Shown here piece after piece: positions 12,215 to 22,585 of a stretch of DNA of 64,000 bases. The notes beneath the pieces were generated by a model. It worked only from the letters and a program-made list of their open reading frames with translations, was not told the DNA's origin and did no database searches. Position 1 is the stretch's first letter; each line of letters starts with the position of its first letter. The stretch is from NCBI RefSeq assembly GCF_910594005.1, contig NC_057824.1, positions 25,881,314-25,945,313 on the forward strand, given 5' to 3'. A program made the position numbers and the translations under genes. Source of the DNA: Cervus elaphus (lineage: Eukaryota; Chordata; Mammalia; Artiodactyla; Cervidae).

Positions 12215-12470
12215 GGAGCTCCACAAGTGGCTCAGTGGGGAAGAATCTGCCGGCCAGTGCAAGAGACATGGCTTCAAGCCCTGGTCTGGGAAGATCCCCT
12301 GGAGAAGAAAATGGCAACTCAATCCAGTATTCTTGCCTGGGAAATCCCATGGACAGAAGAGCTGGGTAGGGGGGTGGGGGGAGTGGGGGATGGGGGGATA
12401 GAGGGTGGGTGCAGGTGGCAGGCAGCTACAGTCCATGGGGTCCCAAAAGAGTCAGACATGATTTAGTGAC
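12215..12470 (+). mobile_element. Bov-tA SINE with G-rich expansion
   Basis: Forward Bov-tA from the tRNA-like head ('ggctcagtggggaagaatctg') to the tail. The segment at about 12364-12425 is a run of G-rich text not present in other copies; it separates 'gacagaagagctggg' from 'cagctacagtccatgg'. Confidence 0.88.
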
Positions 12471-12700
12471 TATATAATACACTCCAGAAGCTATTTACTG
12501 AAAAGCCAGCTATGAGGATGTGATATTTGATCTCAAAGAGGCTCATGTTCTTCCTTTCTGTAAGAAAATGAACAACATCTGCACTGAGGACAGAAGAATT
12601 AATGACATTGACTCATAATTTGGTGTCTACTGCTTGTTTAGTGCCTCACAGTCATTCGTTGAAGTCCTTAAAATCATTCTCAGAAGGAAGGGTTTCACCC

Positions 12701-12835
12701 CCATTTGCCAGGTTCAATCCCTGGGTCAGGAAGATCCTCTGGAGAAGGGAATGGCAATCCACTCCAGTGTTCTTGCCTGGGGAGTCCCATGGACAGAGGA
12801 ACCTGGTGGGCTACTGTCCATAGGGTTGCAACATT
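12701..12835 (+). mobile_element. Bov-tA SINE, 5' truncated
   Basis: Forward Bov-tA from 'ccaggttcaatccctggg' to 'ccatagggttgcaac'. The head is missing or diverged. Confidence 0.85.
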
Positions 12836-13095
12836 AGATGGAAACCACACTCCAACCAGGGATGTAGATAAAAGGGAGACACACACACACTTTGGTTGTC
12901 CTCCTAGCATTAGAACTACACAGACCAGAAGATGATAATCATTTGTTAGCCAGCAAAAACCTGGGTTTTTCTGCCCTCAAACTCAAAAACAGAGACAGAT
13001 TCTTGTTTATTTCCCTTCCACACCCCGCACCACCTTGTTGGTTTCTGAGAAATCTTCCAACAGCCACAGGGTCTGGGATAAACTACTCAAGAAGA
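12836..13095. other. no recognised feature
   Basis: Short unique segment with a small CA run near 12880. No gene seen. Confidence 0.4.
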
Positions 13096-13764
13096 GACGA
13101 TTAAAAAAAAGATGATGCCCTCATGAAAAAATGCTCATCATTACTAATTACTAGAGGAATGCAAATTAAAACCATAATGAGGTACCACCTCACACAGGTC
13201 AGAATGGCCACGATTAAAAGTGTACCAATAATAAATGCTGGAGAAGGGAACCCTCTTACACTGTTAGTGGGAATGTAAATTGGTACATCCACTATGGAAA
13301 ATACTATGGAGGGTCCTCAAAAAACCAAACACTAGAGTTGCCATATGATCCAGCAATCCTACTCCTGGGCATATACCCAGACAAAATATAATTTGGAAAG
13401 ATACATGCAATCCTATGTTCATAGCAGCATTATTCATAATAGTCAAGACATGGAAACAATCTAAATGTCCCCTGACAAATGAATGGATAAAGAAAATGTG
13501 ATACATATGTCCAATGGAATATTAGCCATAAAAATGAAATAATGCCATCTGCAGTAACATGAATGGACATAGAGATCATCATACTATGCAAAGAAAGAAA
13601 AACACAAATATTATATCAGTTATATTGGAATATAAAACATGACCTAAATGAACCTATCTACAAGACAGAAACAGACACACAGACATAGGACAGACATGTG
13701 GTTGCCAAGGGGAAAGAAGGGTGGGGAGGGATGGATTGGGAGTATGGGATTAGCAGATGCAAAC

Positions 13765-14067
13765 TACTTTTAAAAATCATTTTATTTATTTTTGGCTGTG
13801 TGGGTTCTTTGTCGCTGCCCCAGGTTCTCTCTAGTTGAGGCACACGGGCTTCTCACTGCAGCGCCTTCTCTTGTCACAGACCACAGGCTCTAGGGCACAC
13901 AGGCTTCAGGAGCTGCAGCTCCCGGGCTCTAAAGCACAGGCTCAACATTTGTGACGCACAGGCTTAGATGCTCCGTGGCCTGAGGGATCGTCCTAGACCA
14001 GGGACTGAACCTGTGTCTCCTGCACTGGCAGGTGGATTCTTTCCAAATGAGCCACCAGAGAAGCCCA
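13765..14067 (-). mobile_element. CHR-type SINE in L1
   Basis: Reverse tRNA-Glu SINE ('ttatttttggctgtgtgggt' to 'gccaccagagaagccc'). A 10-bp TSD, agatgcaaac, lies at 13755-13764 and 14068-14077. Confidence 0.9.
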
Positions 14068-14114
14068 AGATGCAAACAATTATATAAAATATGGATAAAC
14101 AAGGTCCTACTGGA

Positions 14115-14326
14115 GGGCTTCCCTGGTGGCTCAGAGGTTAAAGTGTTTGCCTGCAATGCTGGAGACCCGGGTTCAATTCCTGGGTCGGGAAGATCCCTTG
14201 GGGAAGGAAATGGCAACCCACTCCAGGATTCTTGCCTGGAGAATCCCATGGGCGGAGGAGCCTGGTGGGCTACAGTCCACGGGGTGGCAAAGAGTCGGAT
14301 ACAACTGAACGAATTCACTTTCACTG
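14115..14326 (+). mobile_element. Bov-tA SINE in L1
   Basis: Full forward Bov-tA, 'gggcttccctggtggctcag' through 'gagtcggatacaactgaac'. It interrupts the L1 text 'ggtcctactg / accacagggaac'. Confidence 0.92.
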
Positions 14327-14417
14327 TAGACCACAGGGAACTATATTCATTATGCTGCGAAAAAGCATAATGGAAAAGAATATAAAAAAGAATATATATA
14401 TATCTACACACATATAT

Positions 14418-14842
14418 GTCAAAGCTATGGTTTCTCCAGTAGTCATGTATGGATGTGAGAGTTGGACTATAAAGAAAGCTGAGCACCAAAGAATTGATGC
14501 TTGAACTGTGGTGTTGGAGAAGACTCTTCAGAGTCCCTTGGACTGCAAGGAGATCAAACCAGACAATCCTAAAGGAAATCAGTCCTGAATATTCATTGGA
14601 AGGACTGATGCTGAAGCTCCAATACTTTGGCCACCTGATGCAAAGAGCCGACTCATTAGGAAAGGCCCTGATGGTGAGAAAGATTGAAGGCAGGAGGAGG
14701 GGACGAGATGGTTGGATGGCATCACTGACTCAATGGACATGAGTTTGAGCAAGCTCCAGGAGTTGGTGAAGGACCAGGAAGCCTGGCATGTTGCAGGTCA
14801 TGGGGTCTCAGAGTCGGACATGACTGAGTGACTGAACAACCA
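14418..14842 (+). mobile_element. BovB LINE 3' fragment in L1
   Basis: Forward BovB: 'gtagtcatgtatggatgtg', 'ggccacctgatgcaaagagc', 'actgagtgactgaacaac'. It joins a CA microsatellite at its 3' end. Translation gives the broken BovB C-terminal region. Confidence 0.92.
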
Positions 14843-14864
14843 CACACACACACACACACACACA
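14841..14864. repeat. (CA)12 microsatellite
   Basis: Twelve uninterrupted CA units directly after the BovB tail, followed by an AT run. Possibly polymorphic. Confidence 0.95.
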
Positions 14865-15050
14865 TTATATATATATGTAAACTGGGTCACTTTTATGTGC
14901 AACAGAAATTAACACACTATTATAAACCAACCATACTTCAATAATTTTTTTTTTTAATGATGCCTTAGGAGCAAAGCCACAATCATTCATTCTTACTTTT
15001 CAATTTGGGTGCATGTGCTAGTTTTTACAAGGCCAGTCAAAATCAGATGA

Positions 15051-15526
15051 CAAAAATTAGGAATAAAACTACCATATGACTCAGCAATCCACTCCTAGGC
15101 ATGTACCCTGAGGAAACCATAACTGAAAAAGATACATGCGGCCCAAGTTTTTGTTTCACAACTATTTACAATAGCTATAACATGGAAGCAACCTAGATGC
15201 CCAACAACAGATAACTGGATAAATAAGTTGTGATATATGTACATAGTGGAATATTACTCAGCCATAAAAAAGAACACATTTGAGTCAGTTCTAATGAGGT
15301 GGATGAACTTAGACACTATTATGCAGAGTAAAGTTAAGTCAGAAAGAAAGAAAAATATCATATTAACGCATATATATGGAATCTAGAAAGATAGTACTGA
15401 TGAACCTATCTGCAAGGCAGCAGTAGAGATGCAGACATAGAGAAAGGACTTACGGGCACAGAGGGAAAAGGTGGGAAGAATTGAGAGGGTAGCACCGAAA
15501 CGTATGCATTACCATGTGTAAAATTA
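15051..15526 (+). mobile_element. L1 3' fragment, 5' part of L1-mariner chimera
   Basis: L1 ORF2 end and proximal 3' UTR ('aggaataaaactaccatatg' to 'attaccatgtgtaaaat'). Unlike other L1 copies here it stops short of the normal 3' UTR end and passes directly into mariner text at 15527. The 12-bp repeat aaaatcagatga flanks the whole L1+mariner unit (15039-15050 and 15623-15634). Confidence 0.88.
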
Positions 15527-15622
15527 TTAGATTGGTACAAAAGTAATCTCAGTTTTGCATTGTTGAACTTTGTCATTTGATATTGGAATACATTCTTAAA
15601 GAAATGTGGTTATGTTATAAAA
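15527..15622 (+). mobile_element. mariner 5' end fragment fused to L1
   Basis: Starts with a mariner TIR (ttagattggtacaaaagtaa) after a TA dinucleotide. It matches the first ~95 bp of the mariner at 45370 and ends at 'gtggttatgttat' followed by an A run. The homologous position in the other copy has AATAAA about 15 nt before this point; here it reads AAGAAA. Confidence 0.88.
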
Positions 15623-15829
15623 AAAATCAGATGATGTATCAGAGCATTCAATCAGGAGAGAGATGCAAATGAATTACATTTTGATCCTTGATCTTGGTTT
15701 TTAAGAATTTTTAGTGCTGAAAAAGACCTTAAGAAATCATTTGTGTCTGGAAACCACCAAGCTATATTCTCTGTATCTATGAGTCTTGAGGGTTGCGCTG
15801 GGGGGAAGGTATAGGTGGGTGTGGGAGGT

Positions 15830-16115
15830 TTATTCTATATATAAGTGAGACCATACAAATGGCAAAATCTCCTTCCTTTTTTGGCTGAGTAATATTCCAT
15901 TTTATATACGTATAGTCATACATATATATGAGACCATCAATTCCACATTGTATTCTTTGCTCCTTTGTCATAAATTGACATGTAGATCTGAATTTATATT
16001 TGTCTGACATATATATCTGTCTTGGATTTCTAACAATGATCTTTGTGTTTGTTTTTATGCCAATACAATACTGTTTGGATTACCACAGTTTTGTAATAAA
16101 GTTTGCAATTAGGGA
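15830..16115 (-). mobile_element. old L1 fragment, antisense
   Basis: Antisense L1 ORF2/3' text: 'ggctgagtaatattccattt' and 'tgtttttatgccaatacaat'. It lies between two exact copies of a 16-bp direct repeat (15731-15746, 16121-16136). Confidence 0.65.
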
Positions 16116-16136
16116 AAAAAAAGAAATCATTTGTGT

Positions 16137-16440
16137 ATACACATGTAGAGAACACACACACGGATACTGAGAGGAGATGGGGTGAGTGAGGTGAATTGGG
16201 AGACTGGGATGAACATATATACACTAGTGAAACTATGGATAAAGCAGATAACCTACTGTTCCTAACAGGAATCTGCTGTCCAGCACAGGGAACCCTACTC
16301 AATGCTCTGTGGGGACCTAAATGGGAAGGAGATCCATGGAGGAGGGGATATAGGTGTAGATGTGATGGCTAGACCTGGATGTAAGCAGGAACTAACACAA
16401 CATTGTAAAGCAACTATACTCCAATAAAAAAGAAAAAAGA
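16137..16440 (+). mobile_element. pecoran L1 3' UTR
   Basis: Forward L1 3' UTR: 'ctgtccagcacagggaaccc', 'actaacacaacattgtaaag', 'actccaataaaaaag'. It ends in an A-rich tail near 16440. Confidence 0.85.
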
Positions 16441-16544
16441 AAACATGATCTTACTGATGTCAGGCAATTTTTTATTTAATCTCGACTACATTTTCTCAGA
16501 TTTTGTTTGCCCCGCCCTGACCCCAAAAAGAAACCATTTGTGTC

Positions 16545-17225
16545 TAAACAGAGCCATGCCCAAACAGTCCCTTGTTACAGAAGAGGTGAAGAAGTTGAAC
16601 CAATAACCCAACAGCATTTGAAGTAATGAGAACTGACACATCAGACAGGTCTTTGTCCTGCAAAGCAGAAGAAAGGGCCAGACAGCAAAGGAGAAAATGA
16701 TTAGGGAGAAGAATAAAGAAGGACTCTAAAATCTTTTGGTTTTCCCAAAAAATTGAAACAAAAAGAATAAACAAAGACAACGCTGAGGAAATTATTTGAC
16801 CCTGAAGAATATTCTTAAGGTTTTAGTATCAGGAAATAAATTCTGAAAATCTCCAGGAAGACAAAGATTAGCCCACAAAAAGACAGAAATATTTCTGGGG
16901 GAAAAAAAAATCAGAATAGAACAAAATCTAAAGAATTTTGAAGGAAAAGCCATGATGTCGCAACTTAATGCCCAACCAAGCTGTTCATGCTTAAAGCTGA
17001 GAAAAAGACATCAGAAGAATAAAAAGGCAAGAGAAAGTGAATTGGTAGTGACTAAGCAATCTGTATGTTAAAAGTGCAATAAATGGAACAGTGTGACGCT
17101 AGCATAAGAATTAGTCCTTTCATCAATGGAACTGAAATCAATAACCTTAAAATGGACTCCATTATAATTTTATAAAACTTGGGGACAATGCAAAGAGTCA
17201 TGCTATCTTTCTGCTATTTTTAAAA
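16545..17225. other. A-rich sequence, possible old L1/HAL1 5' part
   Basis: AT-rich, with no ORF of note. Some text suggests an old L1/HAL1 coding region preceding the clearer block at 17226, but I could not fix it. Nothing else seen. Confidence 0.35.
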
Positions 17226-18310
17226 ACTACACTGGAGGTTGTAGTCTATGTAAAAAGCATAAGACGACCTATAAATATTAGAAAAGGAAATACAAAACTA
17301 TTTACAAAAGATATCATAGAATATTCCCTCAAAAATTTAAGGGAAAAAAGTTGATCCCCTGGAGGAGGAAATGGCAACCCATTCCAGTATTCTTGCCTGG
17401 GAAATCCCATGGATGGAGCCTGGTGGGCTACAGTCCATGGGGTCGCAAAGAGCTGGACACAACTGAGCATGGACACACACATAGATAAGATGTTTTAAGT
17501 CATAAAAGACTGATAAATTTGATAAGTTTGACTGGTAAATTTTAAGGTTCTACATAACACAATATAAACAAAGTTAAAAGTCAAGCAACACTGAAGATAT
17601 TTGTAGCATATATAATAATTATCTCAAGAAATATATATATATATATAAAATTGGGTGGAGAAAACCCTTTTTACACTGGTTGAAGTAAATAAAAAAGAAA
17701 ATCTTGAACAGTGGCTATGAATGACCAATTTGCATAAGATGACCATACGAAATGATCATGCGAAAAATCATTTAACTGCATTAGCAATCAGAGAAATGCA
17801 AATTTAAACAATGAAATAACATTTCTATCTGTTAAACTGCTCAAAAATTAAAAATGGTAATTTCTTTCATATACTGTTGGTGGTAAATTGCTATAGCCCT
17901 TTGAGAATATTTTGGCAGTAAAATATTAATAAATGCATGCCCCAGGATGGAGGTTTCACTACCACCCCTGGAAAAGCATGAACAACAATTTGCCCATGTC
18001 CATAAGAATGCCTGAATGAGTGTGTCTATCACATCGTGTGTAACAAAATCAAAAGACTACCCAAATGCCTACTGCTGCGTGAAAGGATAGACTGATATAT
18101 TTGTACCATAATATATTGCACAGCAGTTTGAAGGAAATCTAAGTATACTGAGAGAGCGCGAAGATAGTGTTTTTTGTTTTTTAAAAGCAAATTGAAAAAT
18201 GATGCATACATCACACATACATATTCCTGACTCCAAAAACAAGAACAGATTCTAAGGGTGTGGATATGAAGGCGTAGGAAAAGGTCTGGAAAGGCTCACT
18301 CTAAACCAGT
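17226..18310 (+). mobile_element. old L1/HAL1-type LINE
   Basis: Diverged LINE end with the recognisable order 'catttaactgcattagcaat', 'gagaaatgcaaatttaaaca', 'catatactgttggtggtaaa' and a '3-prime cagcagtttgaaggaaatc' stretch. Interrupted by a Bov-tA. Confidence 0.65.
17345..17480 (+). mobile_element. Bov-tA SINE, 5' truncated
   Basis: Begins at 'gatcccctggaggaggaaat' and runs to 'gacacaactgagcatg' with a CA-rich tail. Confidence 0.88.
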
Positions 18311-18654
18311 GACAGAGATCAGGCCAGAGAAAGGAAAGGATGGGAGGCCTGGGATCATGGCTAGTGATCCAAGATGACTTTACTCTTACAAACCTCCTTT
18401 TTAAAACATCCAGGTTGTAATGAATATAAGTCTCTAAAATGATCGAGACTATACATATCGACCACTTGTGAGTCAAAGTCCTGAAAATGATCTTGAGAAA
18501 TAGCTGGCTGAATCCTAAGAAAACAGGCAATGGATATGAGTAGGGGCCCAGACTCAGATGTATAAGGTTGGGTCTAGTTGACTCAAGTCAACCAAGTTCA
18601 GGAGGAAAATTTCTGCTTGTTCAAGTTCCTGGAGGATCAACCTAAAGACCTAAG
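18311..18654. other. no recognised feature
   Basis: Unique-looking sequence between an old LINE and a MIR. Only short chance ORFs. Confidence 0.4.
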
Positions 18655-18885
18655 AAAGTAGTAATTTTTCTGGTTCCCAGTGACAGCACACACCCAGTTA
18701 CAAAAATCAGAATTCCCAAATTCAAGTGCTAACTCCATTATTTCTAAACTGGCAATCTTTGGGCAAGTGTATAATTTCTATATGTGTAGAATGGGGTGAC
18801 ATGGCACGCCCCATCTACCTTCTTGGATTATTTTGAATCTTACATGAGATAATATCTCATTAGCAAAAGTGCTATGAAAGGTGAC
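18655..18885 (+). mobile_element. MIR, diverged
   Basis: Forward MIR-like order: 'actccattatttctaaactggc', 'atctttgggcaagtgt', 'agaatggggtgacatgg', 'ttacatgagataatatctca'. Confidence 0.6.
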
Positions 18886-19194
18886 AGAACTATAAAGACA
18901 TAAAATATGACACTGCCTCCTTTCCTCAAAAAAAAGCCCCAAACACACCAGGATAAAATATGCACATACTGAGAAATTAAAAATTTGTTTTAAAATGGCT
19001 CTTTCCCATCCAGAATTCCTCATCAGTTCAATATCTCACACCACATTCTTTTTAAAAAGCCCAGATGAAATAATTAGTCAAATAGTAAAAATGAAACCAT
19101 TAAAAAAAAAAAACCCAACAATATGGTTCTTGAACATAAAGGAAATATGTGATCACATGAAAACTTTAAACTCCTTTACACCCTGCAAACTGTT
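18886..19194. other. no recognised feature
   Basis: AT-rich unique-looking sequence, with an A run near 19101. Confidence 0.4.
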
Positions 19195-19388
19195 ATATAC
19201 AGAACAGATGAACAACAAAATCCTTCTGTATAGCACAGGGAACTATATTCAATATCTTGGGATAAACTATAATCAAAAAGATATGAAAAATAATGTGTGT
19301 AGATATATATAACTGAATCACCTTATTGCACAGCAGAAGTTAATACACCACTGTAAATCAACCATACTTGAATAAATTAAAAAATAAG
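19195..19388 (+). mobile_element. L1 3' end
   Basis: 'ctgtatagcacagggaacta' through 'ctgtaaatcaaccatacttg' and a terminal A-rich stretch. Confidence 0.88.
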
Positions 19389-19994
19389 CTCCTTTAAATC
19401 AAATAATGTGTAAAGGATAATAGTTACATCTTTCTTTGGAGGGGTACTAATTCTTTGATAGTGTATTTCACACTTTCAGCATCTTAATCCAGATGCTAAA
19501 TGTTGATTGCAAATGTATTTTCAATTTCATAATATTTTCATCTCAAAAAGGAGATTCATGTACCCAAGTGGCTCCAAACATACTTTTAAAAAAGTTTCTA
19601 GTAACTGAATGGCATATCAGGTTTTAAAATTGATTCTAAATTAAATCTCAGCTGCTCAGTCCTACCAACCTGAAATGAAAGCCACATGTGGCTGGTAACT
19701 ACCTTACTGGACAGCATAGTCCTCGAATAAATCTGACTTTCATCAATCTACGCCCCAGCCCCAGGGAGAGCAGCCCTTCTCCCAGCCTCCTGAAGCCTGT
19801 CACAGTGGCTCTCTGATCAATATTCACGAATATTTTGAGACTTACACTCCTCTTCCGATAGATCCATCCTGGCATCCTTTTCCGGTTCCTGCTGTGACTC
19901 TTCCCATGAGGTGCACAGCCAGGCCCATCACCACTCATCTTGAGTTCTCAGGCTCTAAATGGTAAAGAGCAATGGGATTAATAATAATAATAAA
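19389..19994. other. unique sequence with ATA-rich end
   Basis: No gene or family recognised. An AATAATAAT run lies at about 19979-19992, just before a SINE insertion. Confidence 0.45.
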
Positions 19995-20007
19995 GCACAG
20001 TGGGTTC

Positions 20008-20213
20008 TGGGCTTCCTAAGTGGTGCTAGTGGTAAAGAACTTGCATGCCGATGCAGAAGGTGTAAGAAACACAGGTTCAACCCCTGGGTCGGGAAGATCC
20101 CCTGGAGGAGGGCATGGCAACTCCAGTATTCTTGCCTGGAGAATTCCCTGGACAGAGGAGCCTGGCAGGCTACAGTCCAGAGTCAGACACGACTGAAGTG
20201 ACTTTGCATGCAC
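20008..20213 (+). mobile_element. Bov-tA SINE with perfect 13-bp TSD
   Basis: Forward Bov-tA ('gggcttcctaagtggtgcta' to 'cacgactgaagtgac'). TSD gcacagtgggttc lies at 19995-20007 and 20214-20226 with no mismatch, which defines both ends exactly and suggests a fairly young insertion. Confidence 0.95.
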
Positions 20214-20269
20214 GCACAGTGGGTTCACCCTGTTGAGATCATGGTGTCCAATGCTTTCCACTTTTATCA

Positions 20270-20400
20270 ATAACCTATATACCCTCCCATTTACAGACAG
20301 GAGACTAGGACTTAGAACAGCAAGTTAGGGTCAGGCGATCAGTAAGTGGCAGACACTCACTGCTGGAACCAGAGCTGACTGGCCTTAACCCCTTGCTCTC
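20270..20400 (-). mobile_element. MIR, diverged
   Basis: 'ttacagacaggagactagg', 'gatcagtaagtggcagaca', 'ggaaccagagctgactggcc' follow reverse MIR order. Confidence 0.55.
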
Positions 20401-20559
20401 ACCCCTTCTCCAGCCCTTTGTGTGTTAGGGCCCCCTCCTCACCGTGCAATCACCCACAGGGGCCCTCAACCCTCCTTGCGGCATCAGGTGCATTGGGGTC
20501 TCATCCATGGAGTTGCTTCTTCTCAGAGTAAGTCATTAGGCCAAGTCAAAGGAACCACG

Positions 20560-20690
20560 ATATGAGCGCCTACTGGGCAGCAAGCCTTCTGCAAATTTAT
20601 AGAGAATGACCAACTTGCCCAAGAGCCAACAGCTAAGAAGGCGGGGCTGGGATTTCATATTCAGATCTGTGTCCCACGTGACTGGTGATG
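20560..20690 (-). mobile_element. MIR, diverged
   Basis: 'gcgcctactgggcag', 'aacttgcccaagagccaaca' and 'ggcggggctgggatttcat' follow reverse MIR order. Confidence 0.5.
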
Positions 20691-20784
20691 TAAGGTGCTT
20701 CCCCTGGCAGCTCAGTCTCCACCTCTGAGTTTATCAAACCCCCTCTTCGGATCTGTGGTCATAACTGAGTATTATAACCTATAA

Positions 20785-21020
20785 CATGTCCAATACTTTG
20801 GCCATCTGATGTGAAGAGCCCTTATTGGAAAAGACCCTGATGCTGCGAAAGACTGAGGGCAGGAGGAGAAGGGGGTGACAGAGGACGAGATGGTTGGATG
20901 GCATCATCGACTCAATGGATGTGGATGTGCACAAACTCCAGGAGATGGTGAAGGACAGGGAGACCTGGTGTGCTGCAGTCCATGGGGTCGCAGAGTCGGA
21001 CATGACTGAACAACTCTAAA
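20785..21020 (+). mobile_element. BovB 3' fragment
   Basis: 'ccaatactttggccatctga', 'aaagactgagggcaggagg', 'catggggtcgcagagtcgg', 'catgactgaacaactc'. Confidence 0.9.
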
Positions 21021-21420
21021 ACAACAACCCTGCAAAATGTGTAGCTGTGCTTTCCAGGAAGCTAGAGAGGCAACGGAGAAGGCAATGGCACCCCACTCCA
21101 GTACTCTTGCCTGGAAAATCTCATGGACGGAGGAGCCTGGTAGGCTGCAGTCCCTGGGGTCGCTAAGAGCTGGACACAACTGAGCGACTTCACTTTCACT
21201 TTTCCTTTCATGCATTGGAGAAGGAAATGGCAACCCACTCCAATGTTCTTGCCTGGAGAATCCCAGGGATGGGGGAGTCTGGTGGGCTGACATCTATGGG
21301 GTTGCACAGAGTCAGACACGACTGAAGCGACTTAGCAGCAGCAGAGAGGCATAGGCCCTACTTCAGACCTGCTGAATCAAACTGTGGGTGGGAGCTTTGT
21401 TTAATAAGCATGATGTGCCC
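21021..21420. mobile_element. MER5-like DNA transposon relic, split
   Basis: 'gtgtagctgtgctttccagg' before and 'acttcagacctgctgaatc...ggtgggagc' after the nested Bov-A2 resemble one MER5-type hAT element. Confidence 0.55.
21073..21342 (+). mobile_element. Bov-A2 dimeric SINE
   Basis: Two tandem Bov-A units (each 'ggagaaggcaatggcacccc' / 'ggagaaggaaatggcaaccc') are joined by 'cacttttcctttcatgcatt' and end in a GCA-rich tail. A 9-bp TSD, agagaggca, lies at 21064-21072 and 21343-21351. Confidence 0.93.
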
Positions 21421-21834
21421 CACCACCTGGTAAGCGAATGGCCCGGCCTCTTCCTGGCTGTCTACATAAGCCGTGCAGAACTTCTCCACCGGGGCAAAAA
21501 CCACAGGCCTACTTGTGGGAAGGGGTGGTTTAAAGAGTCCCCTGCTTTCTGCCTCTAGCATCTGCCTTCCTCCTGGCTGCCATTCAGAGCTGTCAGTCCC
21601 AAGGCAAATTTAATAGGAAGCTAATGATATTTCAGCCTCCCTCACTTGCAAAGGCCCCTTCCAAGACCCAGTAACTATTTTACATCTGTGATTCCAGTCT
21701 TTTCTTAAAGAGGCCCTGCAAGTATAAGAGCTGCAGGCCTAGAGCACTCAGACCTGCTGTGGTCTAGACAGGCAGGTGGGATTATCTGAGTTGTGATATT
21801 TCAGTTGCTAAGTAATGACAGGACACGGCTTCTC
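21421..21834. other. no recognised gene or repeat
   Basis: Unique-looking sequence. No coding domain recognised. Confidence 0.45.
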
Positions 21835-22225
21835 AGACGTCCCTGTGCATCAGTGTCACCTGGAGAGTTTGTTAAAAATCCAGATCACCGGGCCGCGCCC
21901 TGTTTGTTAGGAGGTCTGAGTGGGGCCCTGTGTGTGTGCTAAGTCGCTTCAGTTGTATCTGACTCTTTGCGACCCCATGGACTGTAGCCCGCCAGGCTCC
22001 TCTGTCCAGGGGATTCTCCAGGCAAGAATACTGGAGTGGGTTGCCAGGCCCACCTCCAGGGGATCTTCCTGACCCAGGGATCGAATCTGTCTCTCTCATG
22101 TCTCCTGCATTGGCAGGCGGGCTCTTGACTACTAGCCCCACCTAGGAAGCAAATGGGCATTTCTAACATCTCTTGGGTGAGGCAGCTGTGACTCCAGGGA
22201 CCACGCTTTGAGAACCAGCGTCTGA
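21835..22225. mobile_element. MER5-like DNA transposon relic, split
   Basis: 'gcatcagtgtcacctggaga...ttgttaaaaatccagatcac' on the left and 'accacgctttgagaaccag' on the right are the internal and terminal parts of a MER5-type element. A Bov-tA sits between them. Confidence 0.7.
21935..22147 (-). mobile_element. Bov-tA SINE
   Basis: Full reverse copy, 'gtgtgctaagtcgcttcag' to 'ccccacctaggaagc'. Confidence 0.92.
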
Positions 22226-22454
22226 GGATTCTTCCCACCTCCACCTGCTCCTCATTCCCCAAAGGGTCATGAAGCTAAAGCTGCTCCCTCGGCCAGCAAA
22301 CACCCTTGATTTTTGCCTTCGAGGGGCCACACCCTGCTTGTCCACCCCACTCCAGGAGGCCCTCCCTGGCCTCCCATTCTGGGCTTGGAACCCCATCTTC
22401 AGGCAACTTTGGCCCTGTTCTCACTCTCAAGTTCTATTGTGATGGTCAGTTGCT

Positions 22455-22585
22455 TATCGGTTTTTAATTTTTAACCACACCCCATGGCATGCAGGACCTT
22501 AGTTTCCCCAACCAGGGATTGAACACACACACCCCTTGCACTGGAGGGTGGAGTCTTAACCACCAGACCACTGGGGAATTTCCCA
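22455..22585 (-). mobile_element. CHR-type SINE fragment
   Basis: 'catggcatgcaggacctta', 'ccaaccagggattgaac', 'gtcttaaccaccagaccac' in reverse orientation. Confidence 0.85.

Larger units (their letters stand above)
13100..14958 (+). mobile_element. L1 3' region split by three younger elements
   Basis: Collinear L1 text resumes after each insertion: ORF2 end and 3' UTR at 13100-13764, a short piece at 14068-14114, another near 14327-14417, and the final 'caaccatacttcaataat' plus poly-A-like end at 14865-14958. The insertions are a CHR SINE, a Bov-tA and a BovB copy. Confidence 0.88.

Noticed and set aside
13929..14489. 186-codon minus-strand ORF
   Set aside because: It spans CHR SINE, Bov-tA and BovB pieces. 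The familiar 'SRQESWSGLPFPSP' text is antisense Bov-tA seen many times in the window.
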